A stretch of DNA of 64,000 nucleotides. It comes from Rhyacichthys aspro (Eukaryota > Chordata > Actinopteri > Gobiiformes > Rhyacichthyidae). The position numbers and the translations under genes were made by a program. Location: the NCBI GenBank assembly GCA_036850595.1, contig CM072165.1, forward strand, positions 13,414,609 to 13,478,608, written 5' to 3'. Below the pieces are notes generated by a model. The model worked only from the letters and a program-made list of their open reading frames with translations, was not told the origin of the DNA and made no database searches. Every line of letters begins with the position of its first letter. Position 1 is the first letter of the stretch. Positions 22,945 to 34,673 of the stretch are shown here, piece by piece.

Positions 22945-24678
22945 TTATGAATGTACAATTGTCTGTGGTGACACTTGATAGCAGTAGTAAACAACTCCTC
23001 GTAACTCCCCCACTTCTTGCACCGCTACATTAGCCCCCATAATCCCTTGTTCCCGCGCCTCGGTCTCCAGCCACAACAGTCTGGCATCAGGGTCTTCGTC
23101 AGAAAACTGCAAGAGTGACCCCGAGTTTCGTAAAACCTCCATACACTGCTTCAGCACCAGGCTGGCCTTACCTCTGCCTTCCTTTGACCTCAACAGAGCA
23201 TCCGTAGTGCCTTTGTCCACTATGAGGTCGATGCTATTGGAACCATAGTGACTGTGAAGCTGAGTGCAGTCCAGTTCTACAAACCTGAGCTGAGAGGAAA
23301 CATTGAGAGGTTGAGTAGCTTTAGTTTTGGTGTGTTCTTTCATGAGTCGAACAGCTACGGGGGAGATGTCGGCACACGAGACTTGGACGGCGACAGGAGA
23401 GTGTTTGTAAATACAAGGGCCCAGCGCTGAAGTGCCACAGCCCATGTCGAGGATGTGGAAAAGCTCACTGGGTCCGGACCTGTCGGGCTGTACTAAAGGG
23501 AGAATGAGGTGTCGTACGGAGTCGAAGCCGAAGAACCATTCAAAGTTCTTAAAGGAGCGGGTCCGGCTGCTGTTCTCAGTGTAGAAGCGGTCCCAGGTTG
23601 ACTTCTTATCCATGTTTTCAATCAGTTCAGCTGGACAAAAGAATAAAAGAAGACTCAGAAGCAGATTTTATGACAATATCTAAACACTGACTTTCCAAAT
23701 TAGTTAAATAAACAACATGCAATTTTTAAGGATTTTTTTTAAGGGCCTCTATAGGACTATAACTTTTGGGCCACAAACATATGTGGAGCTGTTATATCCT
23801 AATGTACATTTTAATTCAGTAGCATCTGAGCTGAGCCACTGTGTCTATGAAAGAGGGAAATATTGAAATGGCTGAGACTATATTTTAATATAGTAGTTTT
23901 GCTTTGAGTTTGTCAATGCTAATGTAAATGTGCAGAAATAAGTATCACTATTGCACTTATATTTTATGTTATAATGATAGATAGTATATTGACTTTTTAA
24001 ATGTAAAAAATGTATAGGGTGGATTATGTATGACAAAAATGCCATCACATAACATTAGTTCTTTAAAAGAAACTAAATTATCAAACTATATATATTTAAT
24101 TTTATTTTACTCATTCAAGATCAGATATATATATAAGTTTTCCTTGAATGTCTAGTTAGATAAGATACAAAAATAACACAATGACTGTCTAGTCTGGACT
24201 TTGTGTGGCCTTAATGTTAACAACATATATAAAGCATAAATACTTAGTTTCTAGTTTAAGCATTTTTAAATGGTATACAAACCAAATCAGTGCTTTCAGT
24301 GAAAGTATTTGAAGTAAAAAAAAAAACACGCTTTGTGAGAACTTGTCTTCTGTTGTGATGTATGTTGCTTTTTGTTATAATTTCTGAGAGCAAATTCTGC
24401 AAATAAGCTAGAATTTAAAAAGTCGACTTGCCCAGTCCACTAACTTTAAGGCACTTGCCAAGGACACTATATAAAACATCAATGTTGTACTACAGGCAAT
24501 GCCCAATGCTGCATGTTGGCTAACTGCTAGCCTTAGCTTTTAATTTACTTTCACCCGAAGCATTTCTTTAACAAACAGGCTGACAACCCGCTTTAACCCT
24601 ACCTGTAAGGGAGGAGTGTTTCCGTGCACAAGCTGCCATTATTCTTCTTCTAGATATTAGTTTTATAAGCGAAGTCAT
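22945..24678 (-). CDS. cskmt: Citrate synthase lysine methyltransferase, mitochondrial, 2 exons
   Basis: The exons are 24603-24678 (ATG at 24678) and 22945-23630, joined in phase to give 253 residues. The first exon encodes MTSLIKLISRRRIMAACARK, an arginine-rich, acid-free mitochondrial presequence. A downstream ATG at 23613 would drop it, so I prefer the spliced model. The second exon shows a class I SAM methyltransferase: STWDRFY, motif I ILDMGCGTSALG (about residue 85), CADISPVAV, IDLIVDKGTTDALL and GSLLQFSDEDPDARL. This matches METTL12/CSKMT; from family knowledge the enzyme trimethylates a citrate synthase lysine in the mitochondrial matrix. Length fits the mammalian enzyme (about 240). 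An AATAAA on this strand (22922-22927) lies about 20 bp past the stop. The gene is convergent with the ependymin-like gene. Confidence 0.9.
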
Positions 24679-26092
24679 TTTGATTGAAGTTGTTCTGAAC
24701 CCTTGTTTCTTCTTCCTTATCCATGCAGTGGTAAATCGTATTAGTTATACTGTTGTCGTATTACCGCCACCTTCTGGCCTGTTTCTAGTACTGCGGTCTT
24801 TAACTCGAGTAAACGACAAAGTTCAACAAAATTTACTGAGAGGCATTTTGTGAAACTGATTCAGACAAGCAACATATATAGCAAATTATTTATTTAGTCT
24901 TTTTTTTTTTTAAAGTCTATCAACAAATAAAATCTTTCAGTCTAAAGTATTTTATACTATATTCCAAGGTGCAGTCATGGCCATACATAGTTTTGAGGTC
25001 CAGTAGGCTAAGGTAATAGCTACAGTACTCTAAACCCTTTTATATATCCAGTCTCAGTGTCTCCCAAATAAACGTAAATAATTTTTAACATGTTTTTGTG
25101 ATCTATTAAGTCATAAAAATTAACCAAGCTGGACTTTCGTAATTAAGGTTAGATACAAGCGTAGACAATGGATACTGTCAGAGTTTATTGGTTTATAACT
25201 GTCACATGATTGACATAAATAATAAATTTTGTTCCAGTTCTCTTCTTGTTTGGCTAAAATACCTCAACATACAGCAAAGATTGTGGAGCTGTTGGACTTA
25301 ACTCGAAAAGGCCTTTCCCAACACAACACCAATCCATCCAAAACTTTCAAATTTACTTGATGTGCATTATTATACCTTTTATTACAGGCCCTGCTGCTTA
25401 CACGTTACACAGCTATAGTCCACAATTGAGGTAGGTAAACATTTAACAATCTATACTACTATTCCCCCAAGTAATGAACTGACAGTTTTTCAAATCTTTT
25501 CACACACCTCATAAGATTTTAGTGTCTCCAAGTGCAAAGGCTTTACCTATTATCTGCATTTAAAATAGCTATATTAGGAAGCCTATTCTGAATTTATCAT
25601 AAATATGCCTACATTTTGTGATATGTGTTATCCCTGAATCCATCCATGTAAGTCAGCACAATCTGCTGCTCTTGGATACTGTGATTGAGACTAGTGAAAA
25701 ATACATAAGACATAAATTAAGATGTAAATCCCTTTAATAAAACTCAATGAATCGCAGTGTAACAAAGGAAAAGAGTCCAACAAAAGCAAGTAGATAACAT
25801 TTACAACCACAAAAGAAAATAACTGTACAACTCTAAATGCCTGGAGTCACTTCTATTTTTAAGATTTTTTTTGTCATGAACCATGGTGTGATGACTGAGG
25901 AGAAATGTGGGGGCAGGAGGTGGAGAGGAGCCATGAACTGTGATTCTTATTTTTATTTATTTAATTTTTTATTCTTTTAATACATAAGTGTAATCGGATA
26001 CACAGATGTATGCGTTTTCAAACGTGGCTGCTCAAGTTTCTTTTTTTCTTTTTTCAAACCCGCTGACGGCCGTGGAGCTGAGGGGGAGTGTG
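24679..26092. other. Spacer between cskmt and otub1
   Basis: No exon is seen. It holds the cskmt promoter side (24680-24800, no TATA) and the otub1 3' untranslated region. For otub1, the minus strand has overlapping AATAAA motifs at about 25950-25960, roughly 135 bp past the stop. The rest is AT-rich. Confidence 0.5.
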
Positions 26093-29000
26093 TTATTTGT
26101 ACAAGATGTCGTAATGGCCGGGTCTATAGAGGAGGAAGATGCGTGGGTCGCCGCCTTCGGGGAACACGTGGTGGTTGACTGTCCCTCCCTCTCCTCTGTC
26201 CATATACTCCACCAGGATGGAGACGTTCAAGGCCTGGGCTAAGGCGATGATGTGAATGTGGTCACTTTCTTTAGACATTGGCTCTACTTCCTGCGAAAGG
26301 GGAAAAAAGTATGCATTTAAGGTTAAGTGATAAAGTGATTTTTTAGACTAGTATTACAAGGCAAAAGTGTCTCAATTTTATGCAAGAATATGTAATCTAA
26401 CACCACCACATACTAAATCTGATGAAATAAGATTCTTTACATTTTTTTCTAAACCCTGATACTAAGCTTCCAAATAGAGCTTTCTAATCACAATTGTCAT
26501 CATCCAAAATTGTATTTACTATTAGTTCAGTAGTGGTTGTACAGTCAGATTATTTTTCATTTCTGCCTGTATGTCGAGCAGAACAAGCTTTCAGTACACT
26601 ATTAAAATGCCACCATGACAAAGTATTTCCTTGACTGCACTATCTCACTAACAGCCCCACACAGAGTCAGGGGAGCACATTAGAGCTCCTGCGGGAAGCC
26701 ACAGCAATACTCGATGTTGACTTACAGAGTCCTGGTGGGAGAAACCAAAATCTCTGATATGGACCACTGTCTACTTTTTTTGTTTTTAAGCAGATGTCGG
26801 ATCAGGTCACTTGTAATAGTACACTAACAAACATAGCTGAACAAGCTCCTGTCTCCGTCTCATTGCACCGGGACCAGCTCTTGGCTGATGTCTGCAGTTC
26901 AGCATCAAATAAAAGTTCAATCCATTTTCCACAGCTTTGTCTCATTTTTGTTGATTTTTGCCTAAATCAAGTGACCTCTGGTAAAAGACAAAATAAACAA
27001 AGTGCGTCCTATATAGCCCATAAAACAAAGAAAATCATCTGAGAAGTGGCACTTTTGCACATACTAATTAAAAAAATGTAAGATTACTATCACAGAGGAC
27101 TGTAATACCAAATACATTTGAAGTGGCAATGTGTTGTAGGGTCTTTAACTGCTTTGCTGCGAAGCTTGGTGCCAACTTAAAACTTGCGTAAATTGACACC
27201 AAATCCTAACCTGGCGCTGGATTTAAGTGCACCATCCACCAACGTTCAGATTCATAGTTGCCAAGGTTTGTGTGAAAATGGGTGTACAACCAGGTTTCTG
27301 GCATATACAGGTTGTCTTACATTTTATTTACACCCGACATGACACAACCATATTTTCAAGTCCGCCCCAAACCCTGCCCCTATTTTCCATGAGTTAGGAA
27401 AGACTGTAACTCATGACTCATGTCTGAGGTTCATCGAATAAGAACCGAGATGCCCACCTGCTGACAGAACTCTTTGACTGAGCGTCCTCCTTCTATGAAA
27501 TGCTGAAAGAAGCTATGCTCTCGCTGCAGGTAGCCGGAGGTGAGCAGCCGCAGGTACACCACCACGTAGTCCGACACGTTCTGATCGTTGAAGGAGTTCC
27601 ACACCTCCTCCAGGCTCTGCTGTTTCTCACACAATTCAATCAGGTCCATGAACTGTTAGAGAAACATGCAAAACACAATTAGGGGCAGACCACGACAAAA
27701 AGATGACTTTGGCATTTGTGTTCAACTCACAGTGTTGTGGAAGTCTTCGATGGTAAATTCTGTGAAGCCTTCGTCAACCAGGTTTTGTTTACTTTTAGCT
27801 GCGACTGCTTTAAATCTGAAATGACAAAAAACAAAGGCCCAGTTATAATGGATATACAGAGGAAGTAAGCAGTCAGCAGAAATGCAGCAGACTGTGTACT
27901 TGACAAAAAATGTGCCCTCTTGGAGTGAATTCTGAATTTCTCCGGACACATCAGTCTTAACCAAAACACAACGCTGAGCCATGTTTTAATACAATATAAA
28001 ACAGAAGAATGAAGAATATAAAACAACAAAATATACCATAACTTAATACAATATAGTTCATTTATGTTGGTGCAGATCAGCCATCAGGGCTTAAAGTGCA
28101 TTGAGAGGCACCAGACTTTCCAATTTGCTACTATAATGCAGTGATTACACACAAAAAGAAGCAAAAAGCAAACTCCACACCAAAACACAAATCTGGCTTT
28201 TTCTGGAGCAGTGCTGATAAAATCTGAAGCTTTGGTATGGAAGTACAGCTAATACGCAATAGATTATCAAAAACGGATTACAGAAATCCCCAAAACACTG
28301 CATATTACTTTGTTGTCCTACTTGCTGCATGTTAAAAGCGGCAGAAAACTGTCAGAACCTACAGCAAGAGGGTGAGGACATGCAGACTCCTCAGAGTAAG
28401 GCCCAATCCCAATCATCTAACTTCCCTTCCCCTTACCCCAAAGCCCTCCAAGTGAAGGGGTAAAGGGTGGGGCTATGATTACAGGCTACCCCTGAGAAAT
28501 GGGACACCACTTCACCTGTAGAAGCATGGATGTACAATAAGATCTATAATTATATATGGTCTATGAAATATATCATATATGTACACTCCCTAACATTACA
28601 TACATATATTAAGACATAAGACACAATGACTACAAAAACCAAAAGGGCTGTTCATTTACGATACAAGCATTAGCTAATAAAAAGCTCAGAAAACAGCCAT
28701 TCCCCTCTCTCAAACCAAATACTGAGATGTGAAAGCTCCAGCAAACTATGCACTGGACCAAGAACTTGCTTTTTAGTCCGACAAAAGACCAAAATAAACC
28801 AGGGTCCAGTTTGTTTACGGTGTGAAAACATATTAAGTGTCTGCCTGTCATAAGACACAGGCAAATAAATAAACAATAAATGTAAAACTGAGGGTGAGAA
28901 GGGGAAAACAGTTATTTTACGGTTCATATTACAGTGTTTTAAAGTTATGCCATGACCGATGCTTCTTGTGTGTGTGTTGTAACAATCTTAAACAAGCGCA

Positions 29001-32000
29001 TTTGAAGTTGCTGCTGTGTAGGTCTAGTTCATTTATTGTCTACTTAAACTATCAAATGAGCCTCTGAAATTACAACACACGTGCCACAGTCATATCACGG
29101 TATTACAGCGGATAAAAGTCATCATTTTAAGCTTTCAAACTGACAGAAGAACAGAAGCAGAATCATGCTGGGATGCAAAAGCCGGTAAAAGCTAATCAAC
29201 AGAATCATGTATTGACTAAGCTCAGGAAAGTAGGTCATTAGCCGAAGCATATTTGAAGGAGATCTAAAATGGAGCTGACTCTAACGTACTGTAAAACTAA
29301 AACAATAGCTATTGCTCATGGCTGGAAATTCATATGTGCACAAACAGATTCGCACATGACAGCGGGGGTGCTTTTCTCACCACAACACTGGCTGCAGTCG
29401 GTAGTGTCGTTTTTCATATAGCTTTTCAGAATCGCTTTAAAGACAAAACGGGGATGCAACAGAAAGACAATTCTTTCTTTTGCCCCTACTTGGAGCAGAC
29501 TTGAGGTGTGAAAACTCACCAATTCAAATTTCTCTCTTGTCATTTAGATTGTGTGAGATGCAGCAAACAGCAGACCTAAGCAAAGACTACAATCCTGGGG
29601 GACTGCTGATTAGACCACAGTGATGCTTGATAATGGCAGCCTCGGCAGATCTTACAAAATCCTTTGGCTGTTTATATATTTACCATAACCCTATAAATAC
29701 AAGTGAATAAAGGTAAAAGGTAAAAAGCTAAACTATAAGCCACAAGGGCCAAAACAGTACTCACTTCTGTAGCTCTTTGCTGTCGTCCAGCAGCGACTCG
29801 AGATGTGCAAAACCAAAGGCTCTGTAGAAGCAGTTCCCATCTGGTCGGGTTTTACGAATGTACATGTATTTTTTGTAAAGGTCCTGAAAAAAGACAATGA
29901 GCAGAACGGTTAGTAAAAAGTAGAAGATGGCTTTTAGCGGTGCATTCCTGACACTTGGATTGTGATGCGGCAGCAGTAATGTGAGCGGCCGGTGTGATGT
30001 GTCTGACCTTGATCTTGAGCTGATAAACTGTGTCTTCCTCAGCGTACTCTTTCTGCAACTCGGACAGGTCCAGTCTTGTCGACACTAAAGGGTTACTGTT
30101 GGCTATCTGTGCACACATGTAAAAAAATGTATTGGTCAGGTACACAGAGGAACATAAGGGAAGGCACAGACCCACCTTCATAATTGATTTCTGTGTGAAA
30201 ATAGTATAATTGCTTGTTCCGGAATCTAGTTAGTCCTGGGACAGATAAATACCACCCTCTGGGTTTGTGTTCAAATGAAAGCAGCTTTGAATAACGGAAA
30301 CTTACTTCCTGCTGAATTCTGTCCTGTTGAGCAATAATAGCCTCGTCGTAGGCAAGGCAGTTGACTCCTGTAACAGATGAGATAGACCAACATAAGCACA
30401 ATTTATACCATACTAAACATCTGGGCTGACAGCTTCTGGTTGATTTATTGGTCAGTAAGATCACAATCAGCTCAATTAGACATGGCATTAGACAGACACA
30501 AACAAATACAAATTATTTTTTGTTTACTGTTTACAAGAAAAACTAACAAAACTAAATTCTTGACAGTTTCAATGTCAGTTCTCAACATTATCAGTATCAA
30601 AGTCAACAAATAACAGAGAATGTGTTTCAAAACTAAACAAAAAATTCACTAAAAAAATTCACTTGAAGATCTAAGAGTGATTCTTAATGCAATATTACAC
30701 AAATGCATGGGGTGTCCAAAAACTTTTTTCCAGCACTGTATAAGTGAGACAGCTTGATTTTTTCCCTCTTGCGACTGACCTAAAAATTCAAATAAATTTT
30801 ATTTTTTGTTCAAATATTTTCTTTCTTTTTCTGCTCAGCATCAACACAAAACAACACTAGCAGCAACAGCAGTGTGCATTACGGTCGGTTTAGGTTGTAT
30901 AACTTTTAGCTTTAGCCGTCACTGTCCCATAGACCAGGCCTTGTTAAATGAAACGCTCTGCACATGGCTAATTTGCATCAATCAACAAAGTACTACACTG
31001 CACAGGCTCTACAATGTTTGCACTCATGTCAATTTCCTGACACTTCACTAAAACAAAGCATTGCAGAGGTATATGAATCCATTCTCTGGTAGCAGCAGCA
31101 TTAGCCACAACACAGTATAAAGGGCTGGAAGAAACATTTTCCTATTAAATTCAATTTCCCAGTATTTTTTAGATTATTCAAGATTAAAAGCTTAAAATAC
31201 TCAAATTAACTACATTATCGCCCCTAATGTGGATAAATGTAAGTCATGCTGCATTTGAGGTTATGTCTTTTGGCAGTGCTGACTGCCTTATCATCAATTA
31301 AACAGACAGTACCCAATTTTGTTCTTGCATTGGAGGAAAATTGTTTTTTTTAACAAGTAGCATATTCTAAAAGGAGCAATCTGTGCAAAAAACAAGACCT
31401 TAAGACACCATCTAGGCTTTGTTATTAGACATTTAAATTTTCAAAAAGCCTGTATTTTCCAATCAAATGTTGGCACTTATTCACATTGGCTTCTCTTCTT
31501 CTCCATTTAAATGATGGGACTCTGCTTGTAAACACGAATCAATGGCGACGAAAAAACCTACAGGATAAGTGTCTATCTATTGCAGGGCCTGCTGAATCTG
31601 TTTACAGAGAAAAAAAAGCACAAAGATGTAAAACAGAAAGAGAGAAAAGCGAGCAAAGTGAAATGAGCAGAAAGGTTAGCAATACATTTATGTGATAATT
31701 AATGAAGCAGAGATAATTCCAGGATCTTAACAGTCTAAAACTAAAACAAAAAGCAGGCAGAGTCAGTTTTCCATGTTAAATTTAAATGATAAAATATAAT
31801 AAAAAAATATTTAACTTTTGCATAAATTACTATACTTTTTACACACACAGTATTATTTACAAACTTTTTTAGATCTGATATCAGCTATTGATGTAAAACC
31901 AGTGGGAGCTGTGAAATGAAAAGAAGTGTACTAAACACAGGGAATACAGCACACACTTGTCCATGTTTGCATAAAAGTTTAAAGTTAGTTTACATCTTGA

Positions 32001-33333
32001 TGATTATTGTATTACAGCTCAATATTGTTTGCTATGGTTTTCATTTTCTTTATAAAATGCTATGCAATATTTTAAGCTAAGCTACTAAAGCTAAACTAAA
32101 TGCTGTGGCTATAAATAGAACTGCAATGACATCTCTAGAGTGCGTAAACAAACATGCAGCTCTAATAGGTGTAATACAGGGCTATAATTGTGCATTACTA
32201 TTCTCTGTTGTCACCATTATATTTCATTGCCCCAAAATTGATAAAGGCTCATAGTTTTAAAGTGGTAAATGTTGTACTTCATTAGAGTTAGGTTATATTA
32301 TAGGTAACATGATAAAAGGAGATATTTCATGAGTTACATAAAAAGGAATCTATGGTCGAGGTAATTAGACGGTTAAAATGTGTTCTGTAAGAGGCTACTA
32401 GGCTGTAACACTAGATTGATCTATTTGTAGCTCACACAGAGTGTTCAGGTGCAACTATGGTTAAGAATAAAGGCACAAGTGAACTGAGAGTCAGACCATC
32501 TATCAGCCATACAAGAATAAAATGTTGGGAGGTTGTTGTACTACTGTTTAGTTTGTTCAGTTATGGCCATTGCAGTAATCCTTCTCTTTACTATTTATTA
32601 ATGTAGTTTTAACTTAAATGTGAAATAAAATAAAATAAACCAGTTAGATACTACTTCAAAACTGGCAAGCAATTGTAGTGTAGTACCCCAAAGTAGGGTT
32701 AGGGTTTTTGTTTTTTTTTACATACAAGGGATTATATTGGCTATGGGTATTTAATGTGTTTATAGGAATCAGATTATAAATAGTCGTTTTGTAAAGTGTT
32801 TGTGCTGTAAACGACAATATTTCTTTATATCTTGAAAGAAAAGACCATAATAATCAGCCGGACAACTAGTTGCTCCACAACACTAGCTAACGCTTGTCTG
32901 CTAAACTTTGCTAGCAGGTCTTGAGGGAAAACAAAACGAATACTGAATAAAAGCGAGAGCTTATGACACGATCTTTAAACTGTCCCGTTTTTGTATTACA
33001 CCTATGCCATAATTATTTATTCAGTTCATAAAGCATGTGACTGTCATCGGTTGTTGTTGTTTCAATAACAAGACTAGCGTTTTTTTTCTTTGTGTAGCAG
33101 TGGCTGCTAACAAGAGGTTAGCTAACAAGCTGTGGCCTCAGTGCCTGCCATCGCTGCGTGACAGCGGTTAAAACCACAAGGAGTGCAAGGTCTGAAAGAT
33201 TTATAAGGCCTGTATATGGATGCGGGATTATGTGTAAGAAAACGAAGGCACTGGTTATTAAATAATATGTGTTATAAGTGTTTGTCTCACCCTCCATCTC
33301 CCCCTGTGATGATTCTTGCTGTTCCTCCGCCAT
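26093..33333 (-). CDS. otub1: Otubain-1 (OTU deubiquitinase), 7 coding exons
   Basis: Coding exons in order are 33291-33333, 30306-30367, 30008-30106, 29765-29883, 27731-27815, 27458-27652 and 26093-26290, all GT-AG with matching phases, giving 266 residues (mammalian OTUB1 is 271). Diagnostic blocks are GVNCLAYDEAIIAQQDRIQQE-type, RKTRPDGNCFYRAFGF with the catalytic Asp and Cys, EFTIEDFHNT, DYVVVYLRLLTSGYLQRE, SDHIHIIALAQALNVS and YRPGHYDILYK with the catalytic His. From family knowledge it cleaves K48-linked ubiquitin chains and also inhibits E2 enzymes such as UBC13 without catalysis. I start at MAEEQQES, matching the usual acidic N-terminus, but two in-frame ATGs lie upstream at 33378 and 33411 in the same exon. 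Fish often carry two copies; I cannot tell a from b. Introns contain no other gene I can see. Confidence 0.97.
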
Positions 33334-34378
33334 CTTAGCTTCTAGATCTGTTTCCTGCTCCAACAGTACGCCATTCATTACGCACTTCCGGTTGGAGAGG
33401 GGGGGGCACAATTACAATTGATTAACTTATTGATATGCCTTAACAAATTTTACATGACATCTATCATAATTTCTATTCTTCCAGATATCGATACAAATGG
33501 TTCCGTATGTGGCAACAGCCCGTTTGTCAGCAGCATGCTGTGAAAAGTACTTGATTTCTTTTTTTTTAAAATTTAAATATTAAACATAACTCAAGTAACC
33601 ACAAAATGCAGTTTTTAAGTAATTATTTTTATTTACTATGGACAAAAGCTATCCAAACCTAGCTAGCCATATGTGAAAAAGTAATTGCCCCCTTCAGCTA
33701 ATACCTGGTTGTGCCAGCCTGTGCAGCAACAACTGCAATCAAGCATTTACTTTTTGGGCCACTCTTCTTTGCAGAATTGTTTTAATTCAGCCACACTGGA
33801 GGGTTTTCGAGCATGAACTGCCTTTTTCGGTCGTGTTTAACATCTCAATTAAGTGAGACGAGCCTTTATGTTATTTTTGTCAGTAGTGGTTTTCACCTTG
33901 GAACACCATGGACGCCCATTTTTCCTGTGTCTCTTTCTTATGGGTGAGTCATGAACACTGCCCTTAACTGATGAAAGTGGGGCCTGCAGTTCTTTTCTCG
34001 AGTTATCTGTGTGTAATATTTAAATTTCTTTAATGATTTGAAACAGTTAAGTATGACAAGCACTGTATATTGAGGAAATATCCTTGCCCCATTGTGCAGT
34101 AGGCCTGTTTAGTCTCTATGGCGTTGGTGTGCTGCCTATCTATTGTAGGGAATAAATTGGTTCCAGTTATATCTACTAGAGCACCATTTACAAAATACTA
34201 CTCCTTGAAGATTTTGGGGCATTGGCTATATTAAACACATAATCTCCAAACTAAGTGCTGCTTTTAATTATTTATGATGTTGTCTTTTAACACAGGTTAC
34301 ACAAAGGTTTTACCAGGTGTTTATTAATGAAATTATTTTTACAGACAATAGGGCAGAAAAATGTTTGCATGATCCTTT
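33334..34378. other. Spacer between otub1 and WxxW repeat gene
   Basis: It contains the otub1 promoter side (no TATA; a G-run at about 33400) and a decayed Tc1-like element. No exon is seen. On the minus strand an AATAAA at about 34379-34384 is the likely polyadenylation signal of the downstream WxxW gene. Confidence 0.5.
33580..33990. mobile_element. Internally deleted Tc1-like DNA transposon remnant
   Basis: The stretch includes ATGTGAAAAAGTAATTGCCC, GGTTGTGCCAGCC, CAGCAACAACTGCAATCAAG, GCCACTCTTCTTTGCAGAAT and TCATGAACACTGCCCTTAAC, which I recognise from a common fish Tc1-like family. No transposase frame survives and several segments are missing compared with the usual element. Confidence 0.65.
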
Positions 34379-34642
34379 TTTATTTATACAAGAAAAATAC
34401 AACATAAATAAAGGCAAAGCAAAAGAATCAATCATATCTTTTGCATATTAATGGAGGAGCCCCTCTACTGTGCGTTGACTCACAACACAACTATTATATC
34501 CTTGTTGGATTTGAGTGTAGCACAGGTCTAGTTGACTAACAAGTCTGAGAATACACAAATGCAAGTTATTGTGGCTGATGTTCGAGTCAAGACACAAGCC
34601 CAAAAAAATGAGGCCGATGATTTGATTCAGGTACTCCATATT

Positions 34643-34673
34643 TGCCATGATTAAACACCGTTTAATCATGGCA
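34643..34673. repeat. Perfect 14-bp hairpin across the stop codon
   Basis: TGCCATGATTAAAC, a three-base spacer and its exact reverse complement form a perfect stem. The TAA stop of the WxxW gene (34662-34664, minus strand) lies in one arm. It may be chance or a MITE remnant, and would form a stable structure in the mRNA. Confidence 0.85.

Noticed and set aside
28381..28515. Conserved regulatory block in otub1 intron (CCCAATCCCAATCATCTAAC region)
   Set aside because: It looks like a fragment of a common fish DNA repeat (GGCCCAATCCCAAT and AATGGGACACCAC arms) rather than a regulatory element; the ends are too unclear to annotate.
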